Assembly (NCBI GenBank): GCA_900316965.1
Contig: ONEY01000001.1
Coordinates: 224,565 to 288,564 of the forward strand
Length of the DNA: 64,000 bases
Direction: 5' to 3'
DNA from: an uncultured Bacteroidales bacterium
GTDB taxonomy: Bacteria; Bacteroidota; Bacteroidia; Bacteroidales; P3
Shown here: positions 51,089-60,028 of the stretch, piece by piece
Layout of the letters: each line of letters starts with the position of its first letter
Position numbering within the stretch: position 1 is the stretch's first letter
Notes under the pieces: model-generated
Databases searched by the model: none
Told to the model about the DNA's origin: nothing
The model's input: only the letters and a program-made list of their open reading frames with translations
Translations under genes and position numbers: made by a program

Positions 51089-52885
51089 TTATGAGAGTAC
51101 TGCGTTGCGCTCGGCGTCATTCCAATAGGTGGCGTTACGGAAATCATTCTGTTCGTCTTTCTTGCGCGACAATAGTTTCTGATCGGCAACATACTGTTGA
51201 ATACGCTGATATTCCGCTTTATACCTATTCCACTCTTCATTGTCGATAGAGCGTTTCTGCGACAGGTGGCACAATACCTGATAGGCGTGGCGTGCTTTCT
51301 GTTGCGGATAGTTGTCCCACAAGGAGTCGAAGCGCTCGTGGATAGCGTCCCAGCTGTCGAGTTTGCCGGTGGAAATATCGGCGATGAGCTGTTTAAGGTC
51401 ATCCTCGGCGATGAGTTGGCCGCCAATATTAACCCAATTGGTGACTCGCTCGCCCTGCCAAGGCAGAATGACGACATCGTCACCGATAGGCTCCAAAGTC
51501 TTCATGGCATAGTATATCAGCATGTCGCGATAGGCATTGTAGCCCTCGCCGGCTTTGAGGATGACGGTTTTGCGCTTGCCTTTCTCCATACCATGCGCCA
51601 ATATTTCAGAACGTCCCTCGCGGTACGACTCTTCGGTCCATAGGTGCAGAAGGTCGCGGGCAATGATTATTTCCTCGGCGGTGTCGGGAGCAAGGTTGTC
51701 GAATTCCACATGCTGGGCCTTATATACGCGTTTGTCGCGAGCTGCGAATTTGCGGCTGTTGCGGTCCATGGCATACATATTGTACATCCACCAATAGGCG
51801 GGCATCACTTCGAGGCAGTTCTTGGCTGCGTTGTTGTTGACCAGCGCAAAAGGCAGTGTTATATTGAGCTCTGATGGGTAGTCGGCCTTTGCCAGCAGAC
51901 AGTAGGATGCGAAACGACTGCTATGTTTCAGGCTTACACAGAGGCCTGGCCAGAAACCGCGTCCCGCCGACAGTTCGTTGTCGGCAGTTCGGCTGTTGTG
52001 GTTGCTGCCCAAGGTGCCGCCGGCGGCGACATTGCTCTGTCCCATAACCAAGGCGGCGATGAGGAACGAGTTGTTGTGATGTTGTTCATGGGCAGGGAAG
52101 ATAATGCTACAACCTACCTCGCAGCGCGCCAGCGTGGAGTTGTCGCCAACGACAGAGTCGTTGAGACGTAAGGCATATTCAAGGGTTACATGCTCGCCAA
52201 GCAGGAAACGCTGTGCTATGACGCCGTATTCAAGTTTGCAGCCATAGCCTATAACGCCGTCACCTAGCATGATACATTCCTCAACGCGGCTGGGATCCTC
52301 CTTGGAGGAGTTGATGGCGACATTGTGGATACGTTTGGTATTCTTGACAACGCTATAGTCTCCAATGCGAGATTGTGAACCTTCAGGAGTGTTGAGTTTG
52401 TCGAAGGTCATATACTCCAGGCGGTTCATCATAGCCTCTTCGCCACGAAAACGTGCCCAAAGGTAGGCGTCGCCTACCGTCATGCCGTTGAAAGGCATAA
52501 TGCGGCGTCCGCCATTCTCGTTCATGGGCTCCATCCATACATGATCCACGCCAGCGGTCATTTCGTCGATGTTGAAAAGCAGGCAGTGGTCGCCAATAGT
52601 GTAGCCCGACAGGTAGTGCACATTGTGGATGGCGCAATGACTTCCTATCTGGCAATTGTAAAGCATAGAGCCACTTATACCTTCCTGCAGATGGAGGTCG
52701 CCGTCGGCGACGATGCCGTGACATACGACACCCAGCAGCACACGGCCTCCGAAATAGTTGTTGCAAATGCAGGAAACCTCAAAAGGATCAGCAACCAGCA
52801 CTGATGACCAGTCATCGGCGCGGTTGCCTTGTTTACTTAGTTGTTCTATCTCGTTTTCAGTGAGATTGCGGTATTGTGTGTTCAT
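51089..52885 (-). CDS. DUF4954-family left-handed beta-helix protein
   Basis: A 598-residue protein. Residues about 60-320 contain many short hexapeptide-like turns (IGSHCAIHNVHYLSGYTIGDHCLLF, as IGSHCAI and TIGDHCL; IGDYSVV; LGDGVIGYGCKL), predicting a left-handed beta helix as in sugar acyltransferases and nucleotide-sugar enzymes. The rest is helical with a Trp/Tyr-rich segment (PAYWWMYNMYAMDRNS). The family is DUF4954, function unknown. It starts 4 bases after nagB, so an amino-sugar link is likely by context. Confidence 0.85.
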   Translation of the reverse strand: MNTQYRNLTENEIEQLSKQGNRADDWSSVLVADPFEVSCICNNYFGGRVLLGVVCHGIVADGDLHLQEGISGSMLYNCQIGSHCAIHNVHYLSGYTIGDHCLLFNIDEMTAGVDHVWMEPMNENGGRRIMPFNGMTVGDAYLWARFRGEEAMMNRLEYMTFDKLNTPEGSQSRIGDYSVVKNTKRIHNVAINSSKEDPSRVEECIMLGDGVIGYGCKLEYGVIAQRFLLGEHVTLEYALRLNDSVVGDNSTLARCEVGCSIIFPAHEQHHNNSFLIAALVMGQSNVAAGGTLGSNHNSRTADNELSAGRGFWPGLCVSLKHSSRFASYCLLAKADYPSELNITLPFALVNNNAAKNCLEVMPAYWWMYNMYAMDRNSRKFAARDKRVYKAQHVEFDNLAPDTAEEIIIARDLLHLWTEESYREGRSEILAHGMEKGKRKTVILKAGEGYNAYRDMLIYYAMKTLEPIGDDVVILPWQGERVTNWVNIGGQLIAEDDLKQLIADISTGKLDSWDAIHERFDSLWDNYPQQKARHAYQVLCHLSQKRSIDNEEWNRYKAEYQRIQQYVADQKLLSRKKDEQNDFRNATYWNDAERNAVLS

Positions 52886-52889
52886 CCTT

Positions 52890-53714
52890 CTAGAGAGTAT
52901 AGTAGTTCAAAAAGCGGTCGATAGTCTTCTCTATTCGCTGTTTGTCTTTGAAATATTCGTAGGTGCTCATTTTGAGTTCCACTGTTGCCTCTTCGTCGCA
53001 GAATACTGTACCGTGCTGGTGCATTTGCAGCATACTTGAGGTCCACATATGGTTGACGCCGTTTTCAATCATGTGGTGCAGGGCGCGGGCTTTCTTTGGT
53101 CCGTTGCAGAGTATCAGCACCTCGCGGGCGTCCATGACAGTGCCTACGCCGACAGTAAGAGCTTGTTTGGGCACTTTGGTGACATCGTTGTCGAAGAAAC
53201 GGCAGTTGGCCTGGATGGTGTCGGTGGTGAGGGTTTTGATTCTCGTGCGACTGGAGAGGCTGCTGCCAGGCTCGTTGAAAGCAATATGACCGTCAGGGCC
53301 CACACCGCCCATGAAGAGGTCTATTCCGCCGGCCTCGGCAATCAGTTCCTCATAGTGGTTGCACTCGGCCATGAGATCGGGAGCGTTGCCATTGAGGATG
53401 TGCACATTCTCCTTTTTGATGTCGATGTGATTGAAAAAGTTTGTCCACATGAAGCTGTGATAGCTTTCGGGGTGCTCTTCGGGCAGCCCCACATATTCGT
53501 CCATATTGAACGTAACGACGTTCTTAAAACTAACGAGTCCTTTTTGGTTCAGTTTGGCCAAATGGCTGTAAAGCCCCAGTGGTGAGCTGCCTGTAGGACA
53601 GCCTAATACAAAGGGGTGCTCTTCGGTAGGTTTAAAGTCGTTGATTTTTTTGGCAACATAATTTGCTGCCGCGACAGACATTTCGTCATAGTCTTTTGCA
53701 ATAAGTACGCGCAT
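52890..53714 (-). CDS. nagB: Glucosamine-6-phosphate deaminase
   Basis: Converts glucosamine 6-phosphate to fructose 6-phosphate and ammonia, linking amino-sugar breakdown to glycolysis. [11 protein letters not shown] near 39-49, FNMDEYVGL near 70-78 with the catalytic Asp, and [14 protein letters not shown] near 138-151 with the active-site His match the family; length 274 is normal. It is the first gene of a two-gene unit with DUF4954. Confidence 0.95.
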   Translation of the reverse strand: MRVLIAKDYDEMSVAAANYVAKKINDFKPTEEHPFVLGCPTGSSPLGLYSHLAKLNQKGLVSFKNVVTFNMDEYVGLPEEHPESYHSFMWTNFFNHIDIKKENVHILNGNAPDLMAECNHYEELIAEAGGIDLFMGGVGPDGHIAFNEPGSSLSSRTRIKTLTTDTIQANCRFFDNDVTKVPKQALTVGVGTVMDAREVLILCNGPKKARALHHMIENGVNHMWTSSMLQMHQHGTVFCDEEATVELKMSTYEYFKDKQRIEKTIDRFLNYYTL

Positions 53715-53837
53715 TTTTTTAAAAGATTTTGTTTTATATAATGGGGTAATCTAGTGTTTAAATATGGTAATTAAAAGAAACTATACTACTAATGAAAACA
53801 GGTCTCTATCCGATCTCCTATTTTATTATTGTGTCGA

Positions 53838-56045
53838 TTAGAAACCTTCTGTCGTCAAGAATTTTATCCTCATTAGTCGTATTTCCTCTTGTGTGTAGTC
53901 GGGGTCGTCCTCAAACTCTTTGTAGGCCTCTTCCAGGGAGTCACTTTCTGCGTCATGCCAGTAGTCCATCAACACATCCTGGTGCTCCTGCTCAATGTTG
54001 GCATCGATATCGTAGTTGATATTAAGCTTGGTTCCGGAAGAAAGGATATGTTCCATCTCTGTGATGAGTTCATCCATGTTCAACCCTTTGCCGCGAGCTA
54101 TGTCTTCAAGAGGCATTTGTCGGTCGATAGCTTTGATGATGTATACTTTAAGACCCGATTTGTTGACCATCGAGCGCACCACAATATCTTGGGGACGTTC
54201 TATCTCGTTTTCCTCCACATAGCGCTTTATAAGGTCGACAAAAGGTTGTCCGTTGCGTTGCGCTTTGGCGATGCCGACGCCGGTGCAGCGGCTAAGTTCC
54301 TCGATGGTGCAAGGATACTGTATTGTCATATCTTTCAGCGAGCGGTCCTCGAAAATCACGTAGGGAGCGAGATTCTCTTTCTGGGCTATGTCGCGCAGCA
54401 AACCTTTAAGCAGTGTGTATAGCGTCTCGTCGCCTGCTGCCGACCCTCCTCCACCAACTGCCAGTTCCTCGTCGTCGTCGACAGCGGTACCTGTGTAGTC
54501 GTGGTCACAGGGTATCATCAGTGTGTAGGGCGTCTTGATGTAGCGGTAGCCATTGGGGGTCATTTTAAGCACACCAAATTGTTCAACCTCTTTGACAAGC
54601 AGCTTTTCGATGACAGCGGCGCGAATCACTGCCTTCCAGTAAAGCTCGTCACGGTCGGTGCCCTTACCGAATTGCTCCAGAAGATGATGTTTATATGTGC
54701 GCGTGTGTGCGTTGGAGCGGCCCATGATGACGTCGACAATCTCCTGCGCCCTGAAGGCTTGCTTCATGGCGATGATGGTTTCGAGGACATAGACCATCTC
54801 CTCTTTGGTTTCGACACGAGGCTTAGGATGGAGACAGTTGTCGCAGCAGCCGCAATTGGGCAGGTTGTAGTCCTCGCCGAAATAGCGAAGAATATTCATT
54901 CTGCGGCACATGGAGCTTTCAGCATAGGAAACCATCTCCTGTACCAGCTGGCGAGCCATCTCCTGCTCGGTGATGTTTTTGTCGGTGAAGAATTTGTACA
55001 GCCTCTCAACGTCATGCTCGGAATAGAAGGCAATACATTTGCCTTCGCCGCCATCGCGACCGGCGCGACCAGTCTCTTGATAGTAGCCCTCTAGGCTCTT
55101 GGGTATGTCGTAGTGTATGACAAAACGCACGTCGGGTTTGTCGATACCCATGCCAAAGGCTATTGTGGCCACAATGACGTCGACCTCCTCCATCAGGAAT
55201 TTGTCTTGGTTTTCGGCACGGGTTTTGGAGTCGAGTCCTGCATGATACGGCAGGGCTCTGATCCCATTGATAACCAGCAGTTCGGCTATCTGCTCTACTC
55301 TCTTTCTTGTAAGGCAATAAATGATGCCGCTTTTGCCGGAGTTTTCTTTTATGAATTTGATTATTTCTTTGTGAAGCGCCAAAGTGTCGGCGGGTTTCGG
55401 GCGCACCTCATAATAGAGGTTGGGACGGTTGAAACTCGACACAAAAAGTTGTGCGTTTTCCATTTGCAGGTTGCGGATAATATCCTGCTGCACTTTTGGT
55501 GTCGCTGAAGCCGTGAGGGTTAGCAGTGGCACCTTGTCGTTGATTTGTATTATAGCGCTGCGCAGACGACGGTACTCGGGTCTGAAATCGTGTCCCCACT
55601 CTGAAATACAGTGTGCCTCGTCGATGGCGAAGAAACTTATCTTTAGCTGTTTTAGAAATTCGATAGTCTCATCTTTTGAGAGGGTCTCGGGGGCAACATA
55701 AAGCAGTTTGGTGCCTCCCCGGAGAAGGTCTTCCTTAACTTCGGTGATTTGTTGCTTGTTGAGTGATGAGTTGAGGAAGTGTGCCACTGCGTTGTGCCCC
55801 GAAGTGTATCGCACCGCGTCGACCTGGTTTTTCATTAACGCAATCAAAGGCGAGACTACTATCGTAGTACCGTCAAGTATCATTGCCGGCAACTGATAGC
55901 AGAGCGATTTGCCACCGCCTGTAGGCATGATGACAAAGGTGTCGTTGCCAGCGAGAATACTGCGTATTATCTTCTCCTGGTCGCCTTTGAAACTATCAAA
56001 GCCGAAAATCTCTCTGAGTTTTTGTTGTAGATTAATGTCGGTCAT
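53838..56045 (-). CDS. recQ: ATP-dependent DNA helicase RecQ
   Basis: A 735-residue helicase, longer than the 609 of E. coli because of a C-terminal extension. Walker A MPTGGGKSLCYQ, DEAH box AIDEAHCISEWGHDF, LTASATPKV, GRAGRDG and the zinc site CRRMNILRYF...CGCCDNC are present, and a HRDC-like domain (IEELSRCTGVGIAKAQRNG) follows at about 565-600. The last ~110 residues are acidic (DDPDYTQEE). It works in recombination and fork repair. Start at the ATG 56045 with a perfect promoter 50 bases upstream. Confidence 0.95.
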   Translation of the reverse strand: MTDINLQQKLREIFGFDSFKGDQEKIIRSILAGNDTFVIMPTGGGKSLCYQLPAMILDGTTIVVSPLIALMKNQVDAVRYTSGHNAVAHFLNSSLNKQQITEVKEDLLRGGTKLLYVAPETLSKDETIEFLKQLKISFFAIDEAHCISEWGHDFRPEYRRLRSAIIQINDKVPLLTLTASATPKVQQDIIRNLQMENAQLFVSSFNRPNLYYEVRPKPADTLALHKEIIKFIKENSGKSGIIYCLTRKRVEQIAELLVINGIRALPYHAGLDSKTRAENQDKFLMEEVDVIVATIAFGMGIDKPDVRFVIHYDIPKSLEGYYQETGRAGRDGGEGKCIAFYSEHDVERLYKFFTDKNITEQEMARQLVQEMVSYAESSMCRRMNILRYFGEDYNLPNCGCCDNCLHPKPRVETKEEMVYVLETIIAMKQAFRAQEIVDVIMGRSNAHTRTYKHHLLEQFGKGTDRDELYWKAVIRAAVIEKLLVKEVEQFGVLKMTPNGYRYIKTPYTLMIPCDHDYTGTAVDDDEELAVGGGGSAAGDETLYTLLKGLLRDIAQKENLAPYVIFEDRSLKDMTIQYPCTIEELSRCTGVGIAKAQRNGQPFVDLIKRYVEENEIERPQDIVVRSMVNKSGLKVYIIKAIDRQMPLEDIARGKGLNMDELITEMEHILSSGTKLNINYDIDANIEQEHQDVLMDYWHDAESDSLEEAYKEFEDDPDYTQEEIRLMRIKFLTTEGF

Positions 56046-56095
56046 CAAATACTTTTATTGCAAAAGTGGCGTTAAGTAGTGGTAGTAATGTTTTA

Positions 56096-56126
56096 CAAAG
56101 TTACATATTTTTATTCAAACTACAAA
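56096..56126 (-). promoter_or_regulatory. Promoter of recQ
   Basis: Minus-strand TTTG (56123-56126), 19 bases, TAACTTTG (56096-56103). Ideal Bacteroidetes spacing. Confidence 0.75.
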
Positions 56127-56137
56127 AATTTTTTGAA

Positions 56138-57106
56138 TTGAAAACACCTCAAGATATCAAAGATATTGCTTTTCAAGTTATTGAAAAAGAAAAAAAAGCA
56201 GTAGAAAAACTTAGCACTTATATAGATGACGCTTTTGTCAATGCTGTTGAAACTATTTTTTCGACAAAAGGAAGGGTAGTGGTCACAGGCATTGGAAAGA
56301 GTGCCAACATAGCCACAAAAATTGTTTCTACCTTCAATTCCACAGGTACACCGGCCTTGTTTATGCACGCCGCCGACGCCATTCATGGCGACTTGGGTAT
56401 GGTTCAACACGACGATGTGGTGATATGTATATCAAAAAGTGGCAACACACCTGAAATCAAAGTTCTGGTGCCGCTGCTGAAAGGTTTTGGCAACACACTT
56501 ATCGCCATTGTCGGCGACACGGAATCTTTCCTTGCCAAGCAGGCCGACATAGTGCTAAACACCTGTGTCGAGCATGAGGCTTGTCCTAACGACTTGGCCC
56601 CCACAACATCAACTACAGCACAGCTTGTTATGGGCGACGCTTTGGCTGTGGCTCTTATCGAGTGCCGCAACTTTACTGCTAACGATTTTGCTCGCTTCCA
56701 TCCCGGCGGCGCTTTGGGCAAAAAGCTATACCTCCATGTTGACGACTTATATCGTCAGAACGAGCGTCCCATAGTGAAGCCCACGACTTCGCTCCGCGAG
56801 ACTGTGCTGGAGATGACCTCAAAGCGATTGGGATGCGCTGTGGTTGTCGACGGTGAAAAAATTGTGGGTATAGTTTGCGACGGAGACTTGAGACGCATGA
56901 TGAAGCGTCACGAGAGCACCGATGGCATTACGGCGGCTGATATTATGTCGTCGGTGCCCAAGATGGTAACTCCGCAAGAGTATGCTGTTAAAGCTCTCGA
57001 CATTATGCGTACCAACTCTATAACTCAGCTGATTGTCGTTGACGATAGCAACCACTACCTTGGTGTCCTCCACATCCACGATATACTCCGCGAAGGAATT
57101 ATTTAG
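56138..57106 (+). CDS. kdsD: Arabinose-5-phosphate isomerase (KdsD/GutQ family)
   Basis: Converts ribulose 5-phosphate to arabinose 5-phosphate, the precursor of Kdo for lipopolysaccharide. A SIS domain comes first (VVVTGIGKSANIATKIV, STGTPALFMHAADAIHGDLGMV as two blocks, CISKSGNTPEI), then two CBS domains (RLGCAVVVDGEKIVGIVCDGDL and SITQLIVVDDSNHYLG regions). The frame opens upstream of any ATG; I take the TTG at 56138, giving LKTPQDIKDI before the SIS domain, as in relatives; a GTG at 56066 is possible but overlaps the recQ promoter region. Next gene is lptB, fitting an LPS context. Confidence 0.9.
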   Translation: MKTPQDIKDIAFQVIEKEKKAVEKLSTYIDDAFVNAVETIFSTKGRVVVTGIGKSANIATKIVSTFNSTGTPALFMHAADAIHGDLGMVQHDDVVICISKSGNTPEIKVLVPLLKGFGNTLIAIVGDTESFLAKQADIVLNTCVEHEACPNDLAPTTSTTAQLVMGDALAVALIECRNFTANDFARFHPGGALGKKLYLHVDDLYRQNERPIVKPTTSLRETVLEMTSKRLGCAVVVDGEKIVGIVCDGDLRRMMKRHESTDGITAADIMSSVPKMVTPQEYAVKALDIMRTNSITQLIVVDDSNHYLGVLHIHDILREGII

Positions 57107-57163
57107 TAGGATAACAAGCAAAATGCGTCACATCGAATAATATCTTTCTACCATATCTTAAAG

Positions 57164-57913
57164 ATGAAGCTCCGAACTGAAAAAGTAATAAAAAAATACC
57201 GCCAGCGCACCGTTGTCAAAAGTGTCTCGGTGGAGGTGGAACAAGGTGAGATTGTGGGTCTTCTTGGCCCCAATGGTGCCGGCAAGACAACGACCTTCTA
57301 TATGATGGTGGGTATCATTAAGCCCAACGGTGGGCGTGTTTTCCTCGACGATACCGACATCACCGAACTCCCTATGTACAAGCGCGCCCAGCGTGGTGTA
57401 GGCTATTTGGCTCAGGAAGCTTCCGTTTTCCGCCGTATGTCGGTGGCCGACAACATCATGTCGGTACTTCAATTCCGCAATGACCTTGACAAGGAAGGTC
57501 GCGAGCAGCGACTCGAGGAACTTATCTCAGAGTTTCACCTGTCCAATATTCGTGACAGCAAGGGCATACAACTCAGTGGTGGCGAACGTCGACGCACTGA
57601 GATTGCCCGAGCATTGGCAAACAATCCCAAATTCTTGCTCCTCGACGAGCCCTTTGCCGGTGTCGACCCCATAGCAGTACAAGACATTCAGGATATTGTG
57701 GCGCACCTAAAACGTCAAAATATAGGTATTCTTATCACCGACCACAACGTTAACGAGACTCTTCGCATCACCGACCGCGCCTACCTTCTATATGAAGGCT
57801 CTGTGCTGCACCACGGCACCCCCGAGGATATGGCCAATGACCCCGATGTGCGTGAGAAATACCTGGGTCGTGATTTCCACTGGCATGGCCGCAAGCAAAC
57901 AGCAGAACTTTAA
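57164..57913 (+). CDS. lptB: LPS export ABC transporter ATPase
   Basis: A 249-residue ATPase of the LptB type, which powers LPS extraction and transport through LptFGCADE. Walker [18 protein letters not shown]-loop [14 protein letters not shown], signature [16 protein letters not shown], Walker [14 protein letters not shown] and switch His in [10 protein letters not shown] are textbook. It follows kdsD by 57 bases, placing Kdo precursor synthesis and LPS transport together. No lptFG genes are in the window. Confidence 0.96.
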   Translation: MKLRTEKVIKKYRQRTVVKSVSVEVEQGEIVGLLGPNGAGKTTTFYMMVGIIKPNGGRVFLDDTDITELPMYKRAQRGVGYLAQEASVFRRMSVADNIMSVLQFRNDLDKEGREQRLEELISEFHLSNIRDSKGIQLSGGERRRTEIARALANNPKFLLLDEPFAGVDPIAVQDIQDIVAHLKRQNIGILITDHNVNETLRITDRAYLLYEGSVLHHGTPEDMANDPDVREKYLGRDFHWHGRKQTAEL

Positions 57914-57914
57914 T

Positions 57915-57942
57915 TAACGCTAACGCTAACCTTAACCTTAAC
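57915..57942 (+). repeat. Short TAAC-type hexamer repeat
   Basis: TAACGC twice, TAACCT twice and a final TAAC run without gaps directly after the lptB stop codon. It has no other known meaning here. Confidence 0.6.
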
Positions 57943-58302
57943 TTTATGGGAGGGCTATTATTGCTAATCCCGTATCTTTGTAATTATATCGCATTTCCTA
58001 AAACTTTTTTATTGTCGGCTATACAAAAAAGGGCTCCCTGTCTTCAGGAAGCCCTCAAATACATCTTTTTGTTTTCAAGCACGTCTCAATAACGTGCTTT
58101 TTTTTATTTTATTTTGCCAAATGGCATTTTTTCTTCTTTTTTATTTTTCAACCCTATGCGACAATAATAATGACACTTGATCGTTATTATTTCTATTGAT
58201 TATTCGCAGCTATCGCGGTCTTGAAATCTCATCACAGTGTGTCTTGATTAGCGATTGCGGCGACTCATTAAAAACTTTATAACTACATCATCACGATTCA
58301 AG
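57943..58302. other. Intergenic region after lptB
   Basis: About 360 bases. It contains a TATCTTTG box at 57973-57980, a hairpin at 58031-58054 (GGGCTcCCTG with CAGGaAGCCC) and a T-rich terminator at 58077-58105. The box-to-terminator distance of about 120 bases would suit a small RNA, though the -33 element is not convincing. The hairpins alone could be the terminator of lptB. Confidence 0.45.
58077..58105 (+). terminator. Terminator
   Basis: AAGCACGT (58077-58084) pairs with ACGTGCTT (58092-58099) around a 7-base loop, followed by eight T (58098-58105). Confidence 0.8.
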
Positions 58303-60006
58303 ATGACATTTTTTGACACTTTATATAAAACTGTAAGGGCAATAGCGCTACCGTTGTTGGTTTTTTTGTTGGCAGCATGTGCCAAGCAGGGTATGCCTGG
58401 CGGCGGTCCAAAAGATGTGACGCCTCCTAGGGTGAAGAGTATCACACCTGAAAACAGAACATTGAATTTTAATGGCAAGCAGTTTTATATTGAGTTTGAC
58501 GAATATGTGGAGATCAAGAACGCTGAAAACAATGTCATTGTATCGCCGCCTCTGAAAAACCGCGCCGAATACAAAACTAAAGGCAAGGGGGTGATTGTGA
58601 CTCTACACGACACTCTGAGTCCCAACACAACTTATCTTTTCCAATTCATAGAAGCAATCGCTGACTTCAACGAGGGCAACTTGCTGCCGAGTATGGAATA
58701 TGTGTTTTCTACGGGTGACTATGTCGACAGTATGTCGATTCGCGGCAAGGTTAGCGACGCTCTGGAGCTGTCGCCTCGCGAGGAGACTGTGTCTGTGTGG
58801 CTCTTTGAAAACGACAAGTATGGCGAATTGATAGCTTCGCTTAGTGACACCATTGTCAAGGCTCCTCGTCCCGACTATGTGACACGCTGCGACAAGCAGG
58901 GACGTTTTTCTTTCAACAGCATCAAACCTGGTAGTTATCGTGTTGTCGCCATTCAGGACGAGGACAAAAACACTAAGATAGGTCCGATGGAGTCGGTGGG
59001 TTTTTGTGACGACATTCTCGAGTCGCGCAATATGCGAGACAGCGTGAAGGTCGACTCCACTATTCGTTGTGTTGCCGACGAAAAGGCGGCAGAGGTCTTC
59101 ATCTTCACTCCCGAACAGAAAGGCAGACAACGTTTGACGAGCAGCGCTTTTGTGGCCAAGGGCAAAATCAGAATCACCTCGCTGCTACCCTTGCTGAAAC
59201 CTACCCTCTATTCCGGCTCGGAACAGTTGAAATACATAATGAACAAGACTTCCGACACCATGACGGTGTGGACTATGCGCGAAAAATGCGACTCTATTCT
59301 TCTGGTTGTTTCCGACCCCTCGGGAATACAAGACACCCTGAATCTGCGTTGGCGTACAAAACGCGCCAAGGACAAAGGATTCTCTGTCGCTTCTTCTGGC
59401 GATGGTATGAGTCTGTCCAGTAAGAGTCCTGCCTATTTCGACACTATAGCACTCAAATTCACCACTCCTTTGGAAGTGGCTAAATGCAAGACCGATTCGG
59501 CTGTAGCCATCATTGATTTGAAAGACAGTAGTACGACTTTTTGCGACGTCGTTATCGACAGCACAGAAATGTATGCCCGTTTAGAGTATACTTTGCGACA
59601 GGGAGCAAAATATGACATCTTCGTGCCGCAAGGCTCTTTTGTCGATATATATGGGCATGCCAATGACTCACTGCGCGCTTCGGTTACTGTGAGCAGCAAA
59701 GAGGACTATGGCAACATCAAGTTGCATGTTGCCTCCGACGGCACATCGGCATTGATAGTGCAACTTATCGACGAAAAGAAAAATGTGGTGCGGCAGCAAG
59801 TGATGAAAGGCGGCGGCGACGCTGTGTTCCTTAACATTAGGCCGGCCAAATACAAGGTGCGTGTTGTTGTGGACACTAACGGCAATGGCCGCTGGGACAC
59901 CGGCGACATACTGCTTCAAAGGCTCCCTGAAAGGGTGGTGTACATCCCTCAGACATTGAATGTCAGAGCCAACTGGGACTTTGAGGAAACTATTACTATT
60001 GAATGA
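58303..60006 (+). CDS. Ig-like-domain lipoprotein
   Basis: A 567-residue lipoprotein: signal segment ALPLLVFLLAACAKQGMPGGG with Cys after the lipobox LLAAC. The next 100 residues (GPKDVTPPRVKSITPENRTLN) are the bacterial Ig-like/Ig2-type domain common in Bacteroidetes surface proteins, followed by several beta-rich domains with FNSIKPGSYRVVAIQDED (prealbumin-like) segments and a C-terminal RVVVDTNGNGRWDTGD. It is probably attached to the outer membrane. The ATG at 58303 begins the signal peptide; a longer frame starts at 58255. Confidence 0.85.
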   Translation: MTFFDTLYKTVRAIALPLLVFLLAACAKQGMPGGGPKDVTPPRVKSITPENRTLNFNGKQFYIEFDEYVEIKNAENNVIVSPPLKNRAEYKTKGKGVIVTLHDTLSPNTTYLFQFIEAIADFNEGNLLPSMEYVFSTGDYVDSMSIRGKVSDALELSPREETVSVWLFENDKYGELIASLSDTIVKAPRPDYVTRCDKQGRFSFNSIKPGSYRVVAIQDEDKNTKIGPMESVGFCDDILESRNMRDSVKVDSTIRCVADEKAAEVFIFTPEQKGRQRLTSSAFVAKGKIRITSLLPLLKPTLYSGSEQLKYIMNKTSDTMTVWTMREKCDSILLVVSDPSGIQDTLNLRWRTKRAKDKGFSVASSGDGMSLSSKSPAYFDTIALKFTTPLEVAKCKTDSAVAIIDLKDSSTTFCDVVIDSTEMYARLEYTLRQGAKYDIFVPQGSFVDIYGHANDSLRASVTVSSKEDYGNIKLHVASDGTSALIVQLIDEKKNVVRQQVMKGGGDAVFLNIRPAKYKVRVVVDTNGNGRWDTGDILLQRLPERVVYIPQTLNVRANWDFEETITIE

Positions 60007-60028
60007 ATTACAATAATATAACTCTCTC

